From contig NZ_LBMH01000003.1 in assembly GCF_001005305.1 (NCBI RefSeq), positions 124,001-188,000 on the forward strand: 64,000 nucleotides of DNA. Reading direction: 5' to 3'. The notes beneath the pieces are model-generated. The model worked only from the letters and a program-made list of their open reading frames with translations. It searched no databases and was not told where the DNA came from. Positions 44,967-53,983 of this stretch are shown here, piece by piece; within the stretch, counting starts at the first letter, position 1, and every line of letters starts with the position of its first letter. Source of the stretch: Kordia zhangzhouensis. Lineage in GTDB: Bacteria > Bacteroidota > Bacteroidia > Flavobacteriales > Flavobacteriaceae. A program made the position numbers and the translations under genes.

Positions 44967-46265
44967 TTAGAATAAGCTGGTTTGCAACCAAAGGTTTTGA
45001 AATTTGTGATTTGTATCATAGCGTTCAGCTTGTAATTTTATATTGAACTTTCGGTTTCTAGGGTCATTACCAACGCCTGAAATATACATCCAATTTCCAT
45101 AATTACTGTGCACATCATAATCCATTAAAAGTGATTCAAAATAGGCTGCTCCAATGCGCCAATCGAGTTCCATATTTTTTGCAAAATAAGATGCTACATT
45201 TTGACGTCCTCTATTGCTCATCCAACCGGTGTGTTTTAATTCGAGCATGTTCGCATTTACAAAAGGTTCTGAGGTTTCTCCATGAATCCATTGATTTATT
45301 TTTTTAGTGTTTTGTTCCCAATTATAGTTTTTGTGTAATATTCCTTCTAACTTAAAAATATCGTTTCCATGTTTGAGCGATATATATTTAAAGAAGTCGC
45401 GCCAAATCAATTCAAAAATCAACCAGTATGTGGATTCATTTTTTGCAATTTTGGATTCGTATTTTTGTACTTCATGGTAAATTTTTCGTGGTGATAAGCT
45501 TCCATTTGCAAGCCACGCCGATAATTTAGAACTATACTCTTTTCCTATCAATCCATTGCGAGTTTTTTTATAATACGACAATTTTTTTGTGTCCCAGAAA
45601 TAGGTTTGTATACGCTCCAAACCATGAGTTTCTCCTCCTTTAAAAGGAAATGCTGTTCGTGTATCTAGTGTAAACTCGTTAAATCCTAATTCTTGTAGTG
45701 TAGGAACTTTGGTTGTGTTGGAAACGTAATTTTTTTTAGGCATTTGAGAACTCGTTGACATACTGCGAACACTCACATATTTTTCACACTTTTTTCTAAA
45801 TACTGTATATACATGCGGAATCGCATCAAAAGACATTGGTATATCATCAGGATGATATAAGAACTGATCAAAACTTTCTTCAAAACAAATTTCACTTGCC
45901 ACTGATTGTTTTACATTTTCGAAAACAGTCATTTCTTCTGAAGTCCATTCTTTTTGTAAATAGATTGTTGTTACTTTATACAACTCTGTATATTTAGGAA
46001 TAATTAACTCAGGCTTTTCAAAATGAACGAATAATGTTATATGAAGTTTACGAAGTTCCTCTTGAAGGTTGTTTACAGTTTCTCTTAAAAATTGCGCACG
46101 ATATTTCCCTGTCTTTTTAAATCCAAAACAATCATTTTGAAAGTGGCGTGGATCAAAACAATAAAGAGCGATTACAGATTCATTGTTTTTGACAGCTTTC
46201 ATCAAAGAAATCTGATCGTGTATTCGCAAATCATTTCGAAACCATACTAGCCCTGTTTTAACCAT
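44967..46265 (-). CDS. DASH-type cryptochrome
   Basis: The 432-residue flavoprotein has the photolyase N-terminal domain ([18 protein letters not shown]) and an FAD domain with the DASH-type pattern [58 protein letters not shown] and the final [20 protein letters not shown] proteins repair cyclobutane dimers in single-stranded DNA and may signal light. I chose the ATG at 46265 (MVKTGLVWF), which overlaps the stop of the DUF2256 gene by 8 bases; longer reading upstream is in that gene's frame shadow. It is second in the four-gene operon. Confidence 0.92.
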   Translation of the reverse strand: MVKTGLVWFRNDLRIHDQISLMKAVKNNESVIALYCFDPRHFQNDCFGFKKTGKYRAQFLRETVNNLQEELRKLHITLFVHFEKPELIIPKYTELYKVTTIYLQKEWTSEEMTVFENVKQSVASEICFEESFDQFLYHPDDIPMSFDAIPHVYTVFRKKCEKYVSVRSMSTSSQMPKKNYVSNTTKVPTLQELGFNEFTLDTRTAFPFKGGETHGLERIQTYFWDTKKLSYYKKTRNGLIGKEYSSKLSAWLANGSLSPRKIYHEVQKYESKIAKNESTYWLIFELIWRDFFKYISLKHGNDIFKLEGILHKNYNWEQNTKKINQWIHGETSEPFVNANMLELKHTGWMSNRGRQNVASYFAKNMELDWRIGAAYFESLLMDYDVHSNYGNWMYISGVGNDPRNRKFNIKLQAERYDTNHKFQNLWLQTSLF

Positions 46266-46401
46266 TTTTTTTGTTTTTATTTCTGCGACAGCGCTCACTA
46301 CAATAGTGTACTTTGTCCCATACACGTTCCCACTTTTTACGCCATGTAAAAGTTCGTTCACATACTTTACAGATTTTTGTAGGTAGTTGCGCTTTTCTCA
46401 T
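46258..46401 (-). CDS. DUF2256 small metal-binding-like protein
   Basis: The 47-residue protein begins [18 protein letters not shown] and has two cysteine pairs, C11-x2-C14 and C34-x3-C38, around a W/R/K-rich core (WRKKWERVW). This matches DUF2256, a family found next to photolyase/cryptochrome genes. It probably binds zinc; function is unknown. The start at 46401 is chosen over one 42 bases upstream because a TATATTTG promoter element lies between them. Its 3' end overlaps the DASH cryptochrome start by 8 bases, so the two are coupled. Confidence 0.82.
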   Translation of the reverse strand: MRKAQLPTKICKVCERTFTWRKKWERVWDKVHYCSERCRRNKNKKNG

Positions 46402-46405
46402 TATC

Positions 46406-46436
46406 GCTATTTTGTTTAACAAATATACAAAATAGC
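46406..46436 (-). promoter_or_regulatory. operator-like 31-bp inverted repeat over the photolyase operon promoter
   Basis: GCTATTTTGT (46406-46415) and ACAAAATAGC (46427-46436) are perfect inverted repeats with an 11-base spacer. Nested inside is TTTGTT-T-AACAAA (46411-46423). The region covers the TATATTTG -7 element and the presumed transcription start of the DUF2256-cry-photolyase-DUF2452 operon. Control by a dimeric repressor, possibly light-responsive, is inferred. Confidence 0.65.
46420..46427 (-). promoter_or_regulatory. -7 element of the photolyase operon
   Basis: The minus strand reads TATATTTG, an exact consensus match, 18 bases from the DUF2256 ATG. Confidence 0.6.
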
Positions 46437-46515
46437 TAAACATTTATAATTTTATGAACTGTAGTATCTTTTATATTATTCCCACACAAAACGTGAATTC
46501 TACTACAAAATCTTA

Positions 46516-46523
46516 TATATTTG
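46516..46523 (+). promoter_or_regulatory. -7 element of the CHAT gene
   Basis: TATATTTG, an exact consensus match, lies 19 bases ahead of the ATG at 46543. Confidence 0.55.
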
Positions 46524-46542
46524 AAAAAAGAGCTCTTTTTTT

Positions 46543-49338
46543 ATGAATTCCATTCACTTAAAACATTTTGCTACAATTGTCATAATTGGTTGGTTGTTGC
46601 TTTCTTGTGAAAACACTTCAAAGGAAACGAAAACAAAGCAAACTGTTGTTGCTTCTGAAATGGATAAGAAAATAGCAGATTCGTTATTTGAAGCAGGGAG
46701 ACAGCTATATTATAAAAGAGAATTTAAAAAATCTGCAACTACTTTTTTGAAAGCTGATAGTTTGTATGAACTCCAACCCAATTATGAAAAGCAGTTGAAG
46801 TGCTATATAAATACTTCAGTCGCTTTACAAGCATTATATGTAGATAATGACAGCATCTTACCTATTTTACACAAATATATTCCCGTTCTTGACACCTTAC
46901 CTAATGATATGATAGAAGTATGCGACTATTACAATACATTACATCTAATTCATTTCAATTCTGGTAATTATTTAGATGCTAAATTTTACAGTGAAAAATC
47001 GTTAGCGCGACTTGAAAAAATGTCGGACAAAAGCAAACAGACGGAAGCATTCCACAGTGCGTATTTTTCAGCGTTACGATCTGTAATTTTAAATGAACAA
47101 GAACTCTATAATTATGATAAAGCTACAGAAGAAAATAAAAAATTGATTGCATATTCTCGCGCGAACAATTATAATATTTTTTCGGCTGAAATGGAGCTAT
47201 TAACTACATATGTGTACGCAAATGAATTAGAAAAAGCGGAAACTGTTCTAAAACACATAGAAGAAGAAACTTTAGTAGACGAAAAAAATATATTTGATGC
47301 CTTCGATTTTTATCGTGCGAAAATCATGCTATTCATGAATAAAGAACAATTTGAGAAAGCCTTGATTTCTATAGAAGAGCTACAACGCATTATTGACGAT
47401 TCTGGATATACGCAGCATTTTTCACAATGGTTTTTAACTCAGTTAAAAGGTGATGTATTTCAAGCACAGAAAAATCACGACAAAGTAATTTCTTATATTG
47501 AAAACTTACAGATTGATGCCAATTATGAAAAAGCGTCTATTGGATATCGATCCGCAGATTATCAGAAATTGGCAAAAGCATATTTCGGTCTAAAAAACTA
47601 CCAAAAATGGCAAGAAAATATACAAAAAGCAATCAATTTGCACCTTCCTGAATCTCAACAAACGACAGATTTTTTCAAAAAGATTTCTCTAGAAAATGCT
47701 CGTTTTAAAGATTTTCTTATTACACGTGTTTTTTTTAAAGCCAAAAGCTGTTTTGAAATGTATAAAGGAACCCAAAATGAGTTGTATTTGGAAGTTGCCT
47801 TACATATTTTTAAAGAAGCACATCAGTTGATGAAAAGTTTAGGTGCTCGCAGTGATGAAGATGCGTTTATTACTGCTGAACAATTTGACCAGTTTTACAA
47901 TGATTTGTTTTTGCTATATCATGAAAAATGGTTGCATGGTAATGAAAAAAACACTTTTTTTGAAGCACTTTCTATCGGTGATGAGAGTAAAAATGTATTG
48001 GTTTTAAATGAATTAAAAAAATCTTCTACTAAAAAAATATTTACTAATATCCCTCAAGAAATACGTGATAAAGAAGCTTACTTACAACAAACGTTAGATT
48101 CATTTGCTTATCAAAACACAATATCAACTACAAGAAAAAAACAAATTGAGCAAGAATTCAAAACGCTAAAAGATAAGATTCGAACTGAATTCCCTAATTA
48201 CTTTGCTTTAAAATACGATAAAGATAGTTCCTTACAAAAGCTAATTTCTCAAGAGTTTTCTGCTTACAATATACTTTCGTTTTCAGTTACCAATCAACAT
48301 ATTTTCATTTTCAATCAAAATCATACTACATACAAATTTGACAAAATAGTTTTTTCTGAAACTCTTCAAAAACAATTACAAAATTTTAGTGCGGCTTTGC
48401 AAAATTTTCAAGACAACACCTATAAAGAAAATGCACGCTTGATTTTTGAAAAATTAGTTGAGCCTTATTTAGACATGGAAAAACCTACAGTTTTAATATT
48501 GGATGATGTTTTGAATGCTATTCCTTTTGATGTATTTCGTGAATTTACAACGTACTCACAACCTTTTATTCGATTGACGAGTTTGCGACAAGCTATTGAT
48601 AATCCACATACATCCAAAAGTCGTACAACTGTATATGCTCCTTTTACCCAAAAAAATTCGCTACATTCCCTTTGGCTACCTAACAGTTTGGAGGAGGCTG
48701 GCACAATTCAACAAATCACTGATGCTGATATAAAAACTGACATTCAAGCAGAAAAACGGGTATTTGTAGCAACTGCTAAAGATTATGATGTCATCCATTT
48801 AGCAACTCATTCAGTTGTCAATAAAAATGCTCCTTTGGAAAGTGCTATTTATTTTTATGCCAATAAAGACAACTCTCCTTCCGAGTATATTTTAAAAGCT
48901 AAATCACTGTATAACTTGAATTTTCCTGCAGAACTCATCACATTAAGTTCTTGCGAATCAGGATCGGGAACTTATATTAGTGGTAAAGGCGTGCAAAGTA
49001 TTTCCAATGCTTTTTATTATGCTGGTGCCAAAAGTACCGTAATGAGTTTATGGAAAGTTCCTGATAAAACAACAGCTCAGATTATGGATTTATTTTATCA
49101 AAACTTAAAAGCTGGAAAAAACAAAGCTATTGCGCTACAGCTTGCCAAACAACAATACATAGAACTAACAGACGATGAAAACTTTACTCATCCTTATTAT
49201 TGGGCAAGTTTTGTGATTGCAGGAGATATTAGTCCCCTAGAACTCCCAAAAGCAACAAATACTTGGCTTTATTATGCAATTGGACTATTTTTTTTGATAA
49301 TAACCTTATTCTTTAGATACAGAAAAGTACGCAGTTAA
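46543..49338 (+). CDS. TPR-CHAT (caspase-HetF-associated) protease-like lipoprotein with C-terminal membrane anchor
   Basis: The 931-residue protein begins with a lipoprotein signal (LLLS-C, about residue 22) and then has a long helical region of TPR-like repeats (about residues 45-480: GRQLYYKREFKKSATTFLKA and others). The C-terminal CHAT domain (about residues 560-900) has the catalytic dyad in VIHLATHS (H756) and ITLSSCESGSG (C804), followed by AFYYAGAKSTVMSLWKV. A hydrophobic helix (WLYYAIGLFFLIITLFF) and basic tail end it. CHAT domains are caspase-like cysteine proteases. No gasdermin, CRISPR or other death-effector gene is adjacent, so the substrate is unknown. A double anchor in the envelope is unusual. 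Confidence 0.87.
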   Translation: MNSIHLKHFATIVIIGWLLLSCENTSKETKTKQTVVASEMDKKIADSLFEAGRQLYYKREFKKSATTFLKADSLYELQPNYEKQLKCYINTSVALQALYVDNDSILPILHKYIPVLDTLPNDMIEVCDYYNTLHLIHFNSGNYLDAKFYSEKSLARLEKMSDKSKQTEAFHSAYFSALRSVILNEQELYNYDKATEENKKLIAYSRANNYNIFSAEMELLTTYVYANELEKAETVLKHIEEETLVDEKNIFDAFDFYRAKIMLFMNKEQFEKALISIEELQRIIDDSGYTQHFSQWFLTQLKGDVFQAQKNHDKVISYIENLQIDANYEKASIGYRSADYQKLAKAYFGLKNYQKWQENIQKAINLHLPESQQTTDFFKKISLENARFKDFLITRVFFKAKSCFEMYKGTQNELYLEVALHIFKEAHQLMKSLGARSDEDAFITAEQFDQFYNDLFLLYHEKWLHGNEKNTFFEALSIGDESKNVLVLNELKKSSTKKIFTNIPQEIRDKEAYLQQTLDSFAYQNTISTTRKKQIEQEFKTLKDKIRTEFPNYFALKYDKDSSLQKLISQEFSAYNILSFSVTNQHIFIFNQNHTTYKFDKIVFSETLQKQLQNFSAALQNFQDNTYKENARLIFEKLVEPYLDMEKPTVLILDDVLNAIPFDVFREFTTYSQPFIRLTSLRQAIDNPHTSKSRTTVYAPFTQKNSLHSLWLPNSLEEAGTIQQITDADIKTDIQAEKRVFVATAKDYDVIHLATHSVVNKNAPLESAIYFYANKDNSPSEYILKAKSLYNLNFPAELITLSSCESGSGTYISGKGVQSISNAFYYAGAKSTVMSLWKVPDKTTAQIMDLFYQNLKAGKNKAIALQLAKQQYIELTDDENFTHPYYWASFVIAGDISPLELPKATNTWLYYAIGLFFLIITLFFRYRKVRS

Positions 49339-49435
49339 TCTATATTTTTAAGGTACTTAATTGCTCTTATTTGTATCAATCAATCTTTAAGGATAGACTA
49401 AGGCCTCTTTTTACAATGGAGAAAGCTACCAAATT

Positions 49436-49466
49436 AAAAAAGCGAGCTATATATAGCTCGCTTTTG
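49436..49466. terminator. bidirectional terminator between the CHAT gene and acs
   Basis: AGCGAGCTATA / TATAGCTCGCT (49441-49462) is a perfect 22-base palindrome. It is flanked by A's on the left and T's on the right, serving both convergent genes. Confidence 0.92.
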
Positions 49467-49489
49467 ATCATTCAAATTTTTAAATAACG

Positions 49490-51397
49490 TTATAGTGCAT
49501 TGTCCATAATGTCTTGTACAACTTCTGGATTGAGCAACGTACTGATATCTCCCAAGTTACTGGTGTCTTTACTAGCAATTTTTCGTAAAATGCGTCTCAT
49601 AATCTTTCCACTTCGTGTTTTCGGTAAACCGTTGGTAAACTGCACTTTATCAAGTTTCGCAATCGGACCAATTTGCTCAGTAATGATTTGATTGATTTCT
49701 TTTCGCAAATTATCTTGATTACGACTTTCTCCAGTTTCTTTTAATGTGACATAACCGTATAATGCATTTCCTTTAATATCATGAGGAAAACCTACAATTG
49801 CAGATTCTGCTACCGCTGGATGCTCATTAATAGCATCTTCTATTGGAGCTGTTCCAAGATTGTGACCAGATACAATAATCACATCATCTACTCTTCCCGT
49901 AATTCGGTAATACCCTACTTCATCTCGTAATGCTCCATCACCTGTAAAATATTTATTTTCATACGCAGAAAAATAAGTGTCTTTGTATCGCTGATGATTT
50001 CCCCAAATGGTACGTGCCATACTTGGCCAAGGAAACTTGATGCAAAGTCGTCCATCTACTTGATTTCCTTTGATTTCTTGACCGTTTTCATCCATTAGTG
50101 CCGGCTGAATTCCAATAAAAGGTAATGTTGCATAGGTTGGTTTTGTTGGTGTTGCAAAAGCAATTGGAGTAATCATAATTCCACCTGTTTCGGTTTGCCA
50201 CCATGTATCTACAATTGGTGCTTTTCGTTTTCCTACATTGTCATCATACCAATGCCAGGCTTCTTCGTTGATTGGCTCACCAACAGTTCCTAAGACTTTT
50301 AAAGAAGATAAATCGTGTTTTTCCAAATGCTCTACACCTTCTTTTGCCAATGCGCGAATAGCAGTAGGAGCTGTGTAAAATTGACTTACTTTATGTTTTT
50401 CTACAATTTCCCAAAATCGGCCAAAATCTGGATAACTCGGTACGCCTTCAAACATGACCGTTGTAGCACCGTTGCATAAAGGTCCGTAAACTATATAACT
50501 ATGACCTGTAATCCATCCTATATCAGCTGTGCACCAATACACGTCTTTTTCACGATATTGGAAGACATTTTTAAAAGTATATGCCGTATATACCATATAC
50601 CCTGCGGTTGAGTGCACCATTCCTTTTGGTTTTCCGGTTGATCCAGAAGTATATAGTATAAAAAGGGGATCTTCTGCATTCATAATTTCAGGAACACAAT
50701 CGTGATAAGCTTCGTCCAATAAAGGTTGTAACCAATAATCGCGTCCTTCTTTCATTTTAATATCTGCATGAATTCTTTTTGCTACCAATACACTTTCTAC
50801 ACAGTCACAACTCTCCAAAGCTTCGTCTACAATTCCCTTAAGATCGATGGTCTTTGCTCCTCGATAGGAGCCATCACTAGTTATCACCATTTTACAAGTT
50901 GCATCATTGATACGTGTTGCCAAAGCAGTGGAAGAAAATCCAGCAAAAACAACCGAATGTATAGCTCCAATTCTGGCACAAGCCAATACAGCAATAGCTA
51001 ATTCTGGAATCATTGGTAAATAGATACACACACGATCGCCTTTTTGAATTCCTTTTTCTTTAAGAACGTTCGCAAAACGACATACTTTGTCATGCAATTC
51101 ACGATAAGAAATGTGTTGTGCTTCTTCTTTTGGATCATTTGGTTCAAAGATAATAGCCGTTTTATCGCCACGAATATGTAGATGACGATCAATACAATTT
51201 TCAGTAATATTCAGTTCTGCTCCTTCAAACCATTTTACTTCAGGTTTGGTAAAGTCCCATTCTAATACTTTATCCCAACGCTTTCGCCAAGTAAAATGTT
51301 CTTCGGCGATTTCTTCCCAAAAAACTTCTGGATTGCGAACAGATTTTCGATATACTTGATAGTATTCTTCTAAATGTTTTATGTGATAATTACTCAT
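49490..51397 (-). CDS. acs: acetyl-CoA synthetase
   Basis: This 635-residue AMP-forming acyl-CoA synthetase activates acetate to acetyl-CoA. Landmarks are the P-loop LYTSGSTGKPKGMVHS, YWCTADIGWITGHSYIVYGP, the VDTWWQTETGG acyl pocket (the tryptophan fits a small acetyl group), TGDGALRDEVGYYRITGRVDD and the catalytic lysine in PKTRSGK (K598), which is the acetylation site in characterised enzymes. It is the last gene of the leftward unit small protein-prpE-acs, 13 bases after prpE, and ends in a strong terminator. Confidence 0.96.
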   Translation of the reverse strand: MSNYHIKHLEEYYQVYRKSVRNPEVFWEEIAEEHFTWRKRWDKVLEWDFTKPEVKWFEGAELNITENCIDRHLHIRGDKTAIIFEPNDPKEEAQHISYRELHDKVCRFANVLKEKGIQKGDRVCIYLPMIPELAIAVLACARIGAIHSVVFAGFSSTALATRINDATCKMVITSDGSYRGAKTIDLKGIVDEALESCDCVESVLVAKRIHADIKMKEGRDYWLQPLLDEAYHDCVPEIMNAEDPLFILYTSGSTGKPKGMVHSTAGYMVYTAYTFKNVFQYREKDVYWCTADIGWITGHSYIVYGPLCNGATTVMFEGVPSYPDFGRFWEIVEKHKVSQFYTAPTAIRALAKEGVEHLEKHDLSSLKVLGTVGEPINEEAWHWYDDNVGKRKAPIVDTWWQTETGGIMITPIAFATPTKPTYATLPFIGIQPALMDENGQEIKGNQVDGRLCIKFPWPSMARTIWGNHQRYKDTYFSAYENKYFTGDGALRDEVGYYRITGRVDDVIIVSGHNLGTAPIEDAINEHPAVAESAIVGFPHDIKGNALYGYVTLKETGESRNQDNLRKEINQIITEQIGPIAKLDKVQFTNGLPKTRSGKIMRRILRKIASKDTSNLGDISTLLNPEVVQDIMDNAL

Positions 51398-51410
51398 GGT
51401 TGATTATTTT

Positions 51411-53306
51411 TTATTTGTGAATGCCAATATGGTGATTTTTATATATGGCTTGTATTTCATTAATTATGGAAATATCGTCTATGGTTGATGGAATTTTGTA
51501 TTCATTCGTGTCTGCTATATTTCGCAGTAATTTACGTAGAATTTTTCCACTACGTGTTTTTGGAAGACGATTTACGATTAATACATCTTTGAATGACGCT
51601 ACAGCACCAATTTCATGACGAACTTCTTGTATGATTTCTTCTTGGATATTAGACGACAGTGAATTTTCGCCTGATTTTAAAACGATTAACCCTAAAGGTT
51701 TTTGTCCTTTAATTTCACAATGTACTCCAAAAACAGCGCATTCGGCTACAGATTTGTGAGAAGCGACAACTTCTTCCATTTCAGCAGTGGATAATCGATG
51801 ACCAGCTACATTGATTATATCATCTACGCGACCAGTAATAAATATATAACCTTCGTCATCTTTGTAACCGCCATCACCCGAAAAATAATAGTCTGGAAAG
51901 CGTTCTAGATATCCTTTCTTGAATCGTTCTGGATTTCCCCAAAGATTTTGCAATGTCCCTGGTGGCAATGGCAACTTAACAACAACATACCCTTCTGTGT
52001 TTGGCAATACTTTTTTCCCTGCTTCGTCCACTATTTGAATGTCGTATCCGCAAACAGGAAAACCTGCCGAGCCTGCTTTTATTTTTTGCAATTCTACACC
52101 AGTCATATTTGCCAGCATTGGCCAACCACTTTCAGTTTGCCACCAATGATCGATTACTGGAACATTGAGTTGTTTTTGTGTCCAATTGAGAGTAGCTACG
52201 TCACACCGTTCTCCTGCTAAAAATTGATATCTTAAACAAGAAAGGTCAAACTGCTTCAATAATTTTCCTTCAGGGTCTTCTTTTTTAATTGCTCGTATTG
52301 CCGTAGGAGCTGTAAACATCACTTTGACATTATGTTCGCTGATTACACGCCAAAATGTTGAAGCATCAGGTGTTTTGATTGGTTTTCCTTCAAACAAAAT
52401 AGTTGTATTTCTATTTAGCAAAGGTCCGTATACAATGTAACTATGACCTACAACCCAGCCCACATCACTTGCTGCCCAAAAAGTTTCCCCTTCATTGACA
52501 CCGTATATATATTTCATAGAAAATTTTAATGCCGTGGCATAACCGCCTGTATCTCGAATGATTCCTTTGGGAGTTCCTGTAGTTCCTGAAGTATATAAAA
52601 TGTATGAAGGATGCGTAGATTCTAATGGAATTGCTTCTGTAAATGTTGCATTTTTCACAAGAGAAGCATATGCTATATCGTAATTCTTTTGAGGAATGTC
52701 AACACCAAGTTTCCGATCGAAAACGATTACATGGTTAGGTTTGTGAGCTGCTTTTTCAATGGCTTCGTCAACATAAGGTTTGTAGGGGATAATTCGCTCA
52801 ATTTCAATCCCATTTGAAGCTGTTATAATTGCTTTTGGTTTACAATCGTCAATACGAATGGCAAGCTCGTGTGGAGCAAAGCCTCCAAAAACCACAGAAT
52901 GAATTACACCAATACGAGCACATGCTAGCATTGCATAGATTGCTTGTGGAATCATAGGCATGTATATGATACAAGTATCTCCTTTTTGTAATCCTAATTG
53001 CTGCAAGCCGCCTGCTAGCTTCGAAACTTCTACCTGTAATTCATTAAATGTAATGTATTGCTTTTTTTTAGTCACAGGAGAATCATAAATAATTGCATGT
53101 TGTTCTCCAAAACCATCATGAATATGTTTGTCAATGCACAAATAACTCAAGTTAAGTTTTCCATCTTCAAACCACTGAGGATACTTAAATGTATCTTTTG
53201 AAAGTATGGTATTTGGCTGCGTATGCCAATCTAGATGGTTTGCTTGTTCTTTCCAGAAAACTTCAGGATGTTCGATGCTTTTTTGGTAAAAATCTTGATA
53301 TCTCAT
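51411..53306 (-). CDS. prpE: propionyl-CoA synthetase-like acyl-CoA synthetase (PrpE)
   Basis: The protein of about 631 residues belongs to the same AMP-forming family as Acs but with PrpE-type sequence. It has RYQDFYQKSIEHPEVFWKEQ, RIDDCKPKAIITASNGIE (a PrpE-typical segment), LYTSGTTGTPKGIIRD, HWWQTESGWPM, YYFSGDGGYKDDEGYIFITG and PKTRSGKILRK with the catalytic lysine. Propionate is the likely preferred substrate; acetate activity is possible. I take the ATG at 53306 (MRYQDF), which overlaps the upstream small gene's stop by 4 bases (ATGA), a translational coupling. It precedes acs. Confidence 0.9.
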   Translation of the reverse strand: MRYQDFYQKSIEHPEVFWKEQANHLDWHTQPNTILSKDTFKYPQWFEDGKLNLSYLCIDKHIHDGFGEQHAIIYDSPVTKKKQYITFNELQVEVSKLAGGLQQLGLQKGDTCIIYMPMIPQAIYAMLACARIGVIHSVVFGGFAPHELAIRIDDCKPKAIITASNGIEIERIIPYKPYVDEAIEKAAHKPNHVIVFDRKLGVDIPQKNYDIAYASLVKNATFTEAIPLESTHPSYILYTSGTTGTPKGIIRDTGGYATALKFSMKYIYGVNEGETFWAASDVGWVVGHSYIVYGPLLNRNTTILFEGKPIKTPDASTFWRVISEHNVKVMFTAPTAIRAIKKEDPEGKLLKQFDLSCLRYQFLAGERCDVATLNWTQKQLNVPVIDHWWQTESGWPMLANMTGVELQKIKAGSAGFPVCGYDIQIVDEAGKKVLPNTEGYVVVKLPLPPGTLQNLWGNPERFKKGYLERFPDYYFSGDGGYKDDEGYIFITGRVDDIINVAGHRLSTAEMEEVVASHKSVAECAVFGVHCEIKGQKPLGLIVLKSGENSLSSNIQEEIIQEVRHEIGAVASFKDVLIVNRLPKTRSGKILRKLLRNIADTNEYKIPSTIDDISIINEIQAIYKNHHIGIHK

Positions 53307-53527
53307 GATTTCGTTTTTTTGGAATGAAACAACCCAAACCAATTTGGATTGAGCACCTTAAGCTTGATCAGTGCCCAAATAATTACCACAAAACAAACTC
53401 CCATAACTATTGAGTTCATAGTACTTACATTTGCTTCGGCTTCATATTTGAATCGAACGAAGAGTGTTGCAATAACGTAGATAGTAATAATTATATCTGA
53501 CGCTAAAGGATTGATACGTAGTTTCAT
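53303..53527 (-). CDS. small two-helix membrane protein heading the prpE-acs unit
   Basis: The 74-residue protein has two predicted transmembrane helices (about residues 9-25 and 38-57) and a basic tail (FHSKKTKS). No family is recognised. It begins the prpE-acs unit; its stop overlaps the prpE ATG. The start at 53527 (MKLRINPLAS) lies 32 bases from a 16-bp motif also found ahead of the porin-symporter unit. A membrane role linked to acetate or propionate uptake is plausible but unproven. Confidence 0.65.
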   Translation of the reverse strand: MKLRINPLASDIIITIYVIATLFVRFKYEAEANVSTMNSIVMGVCFVVIIWALIKLKVLNPNWFGLFHSKKTKS

Positions 53528-53558
53528 GTCTTTAAACTTAAATTAAATATGATCTGTT

Positions 53559-53574
53559 TGCACACAAAACCAAT
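53559..53574 (+). promoter_or_regulatory. shared 16-bp motif TGCACACAAAACCAAT upstream of the prpE-acs unit
   Basis: The plus strand reads TGCACACAAAACCAAT, 32 bases upstream of the leftward start at 53527. The identical sequence lies on the minus strand at 60312-60327, 28 bases upstream of the porin-symporter unit. It is absent from the 92-base gap ahead of the sensor unit. Likely a shared regulator site (inference). Confidence 0.6.
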
Positions 53575-53599
53575 ATTTAAAAAGACGTAAAAGACTTTT

Positions 53600-53962
53600 T
53601 TAAGTAAGTAATTCCAGTATTTCTGAAATTATTTTTTTTACTGAAAAGGGTTTTGTTACATATTTATCAGCTCCAAGTTGTAACCCTTTTTCAATATCTG
53701 AAGCTTTATTTTTAGCAGTTAAGAACACTACTTTTGTATGTTCTAAACCTTTCGTTTGTTTAATATAAGTTAGCGTTTGGTAGCCATCTACATTGGGCAT
53801 CATGATATCTAACAAAATGACATCAGGTGTCTGATATTTTAAGATTTCTAATGCTTCACTTCCGTCTCTAGCAATGAACACTTCAAAATCTTGCTTTTTA
53901 AACGCATATTCTAACGACATTACAATGTTTGGTTCGTCGTCGACAATTAAAATTTTTTTCAT
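53600..53962 (-). CDS. receiver-only response regulator
   Basis: This 120-residue protein is a single CheY-like receiver domain with the acidic pair D8/D9 (VDDEPN), phospho-acceptor D52 (ILLDIMMP), T82 (FLTAKN) and K104 (VTKPFS). No output domain follows. It starts 21 bases after the symporter-kinase gene, so the pair is a two-component system that must act through another protein. It is the last gene of the sensor unit, 72 bases before the prpE-acs unit. Confidence 0.93.
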   Translation of the reverse strand: MKKILIVDDEPNIVMSLEYAFKKQDFEVFIARDGSEALEILKYQTPDVILLDIMMPNVDGYQTLTYIKQTKGLEHTKVVFLTAKNKASDIEKGLQLGADKYVTKPFSVKKIISEILELLT

Positions 53963-53983
53963 TGTTTTATAACTGACACCAAT

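Noticed and set aside
44962-44991. Upstream extension of the FeS photolyase from 44991
   Set aside because: The ten extra residues overlap the cryptochrome gene and precede the family-typical start MKTLRL.
46266-46361. N-terminal extension of the DASH cryptochrome from 46361
   Set aside because: That stretch is the DUF2256 gene in another frame; the family start is MVKTGLVWF at 46265.
53528-53574. Sigma-54 promoter in the shared 16-mer
   Set aside because: The GG and GC doublets are 8 bases apart rather than 10, and the two copies point in opposite directions relative to their genes.
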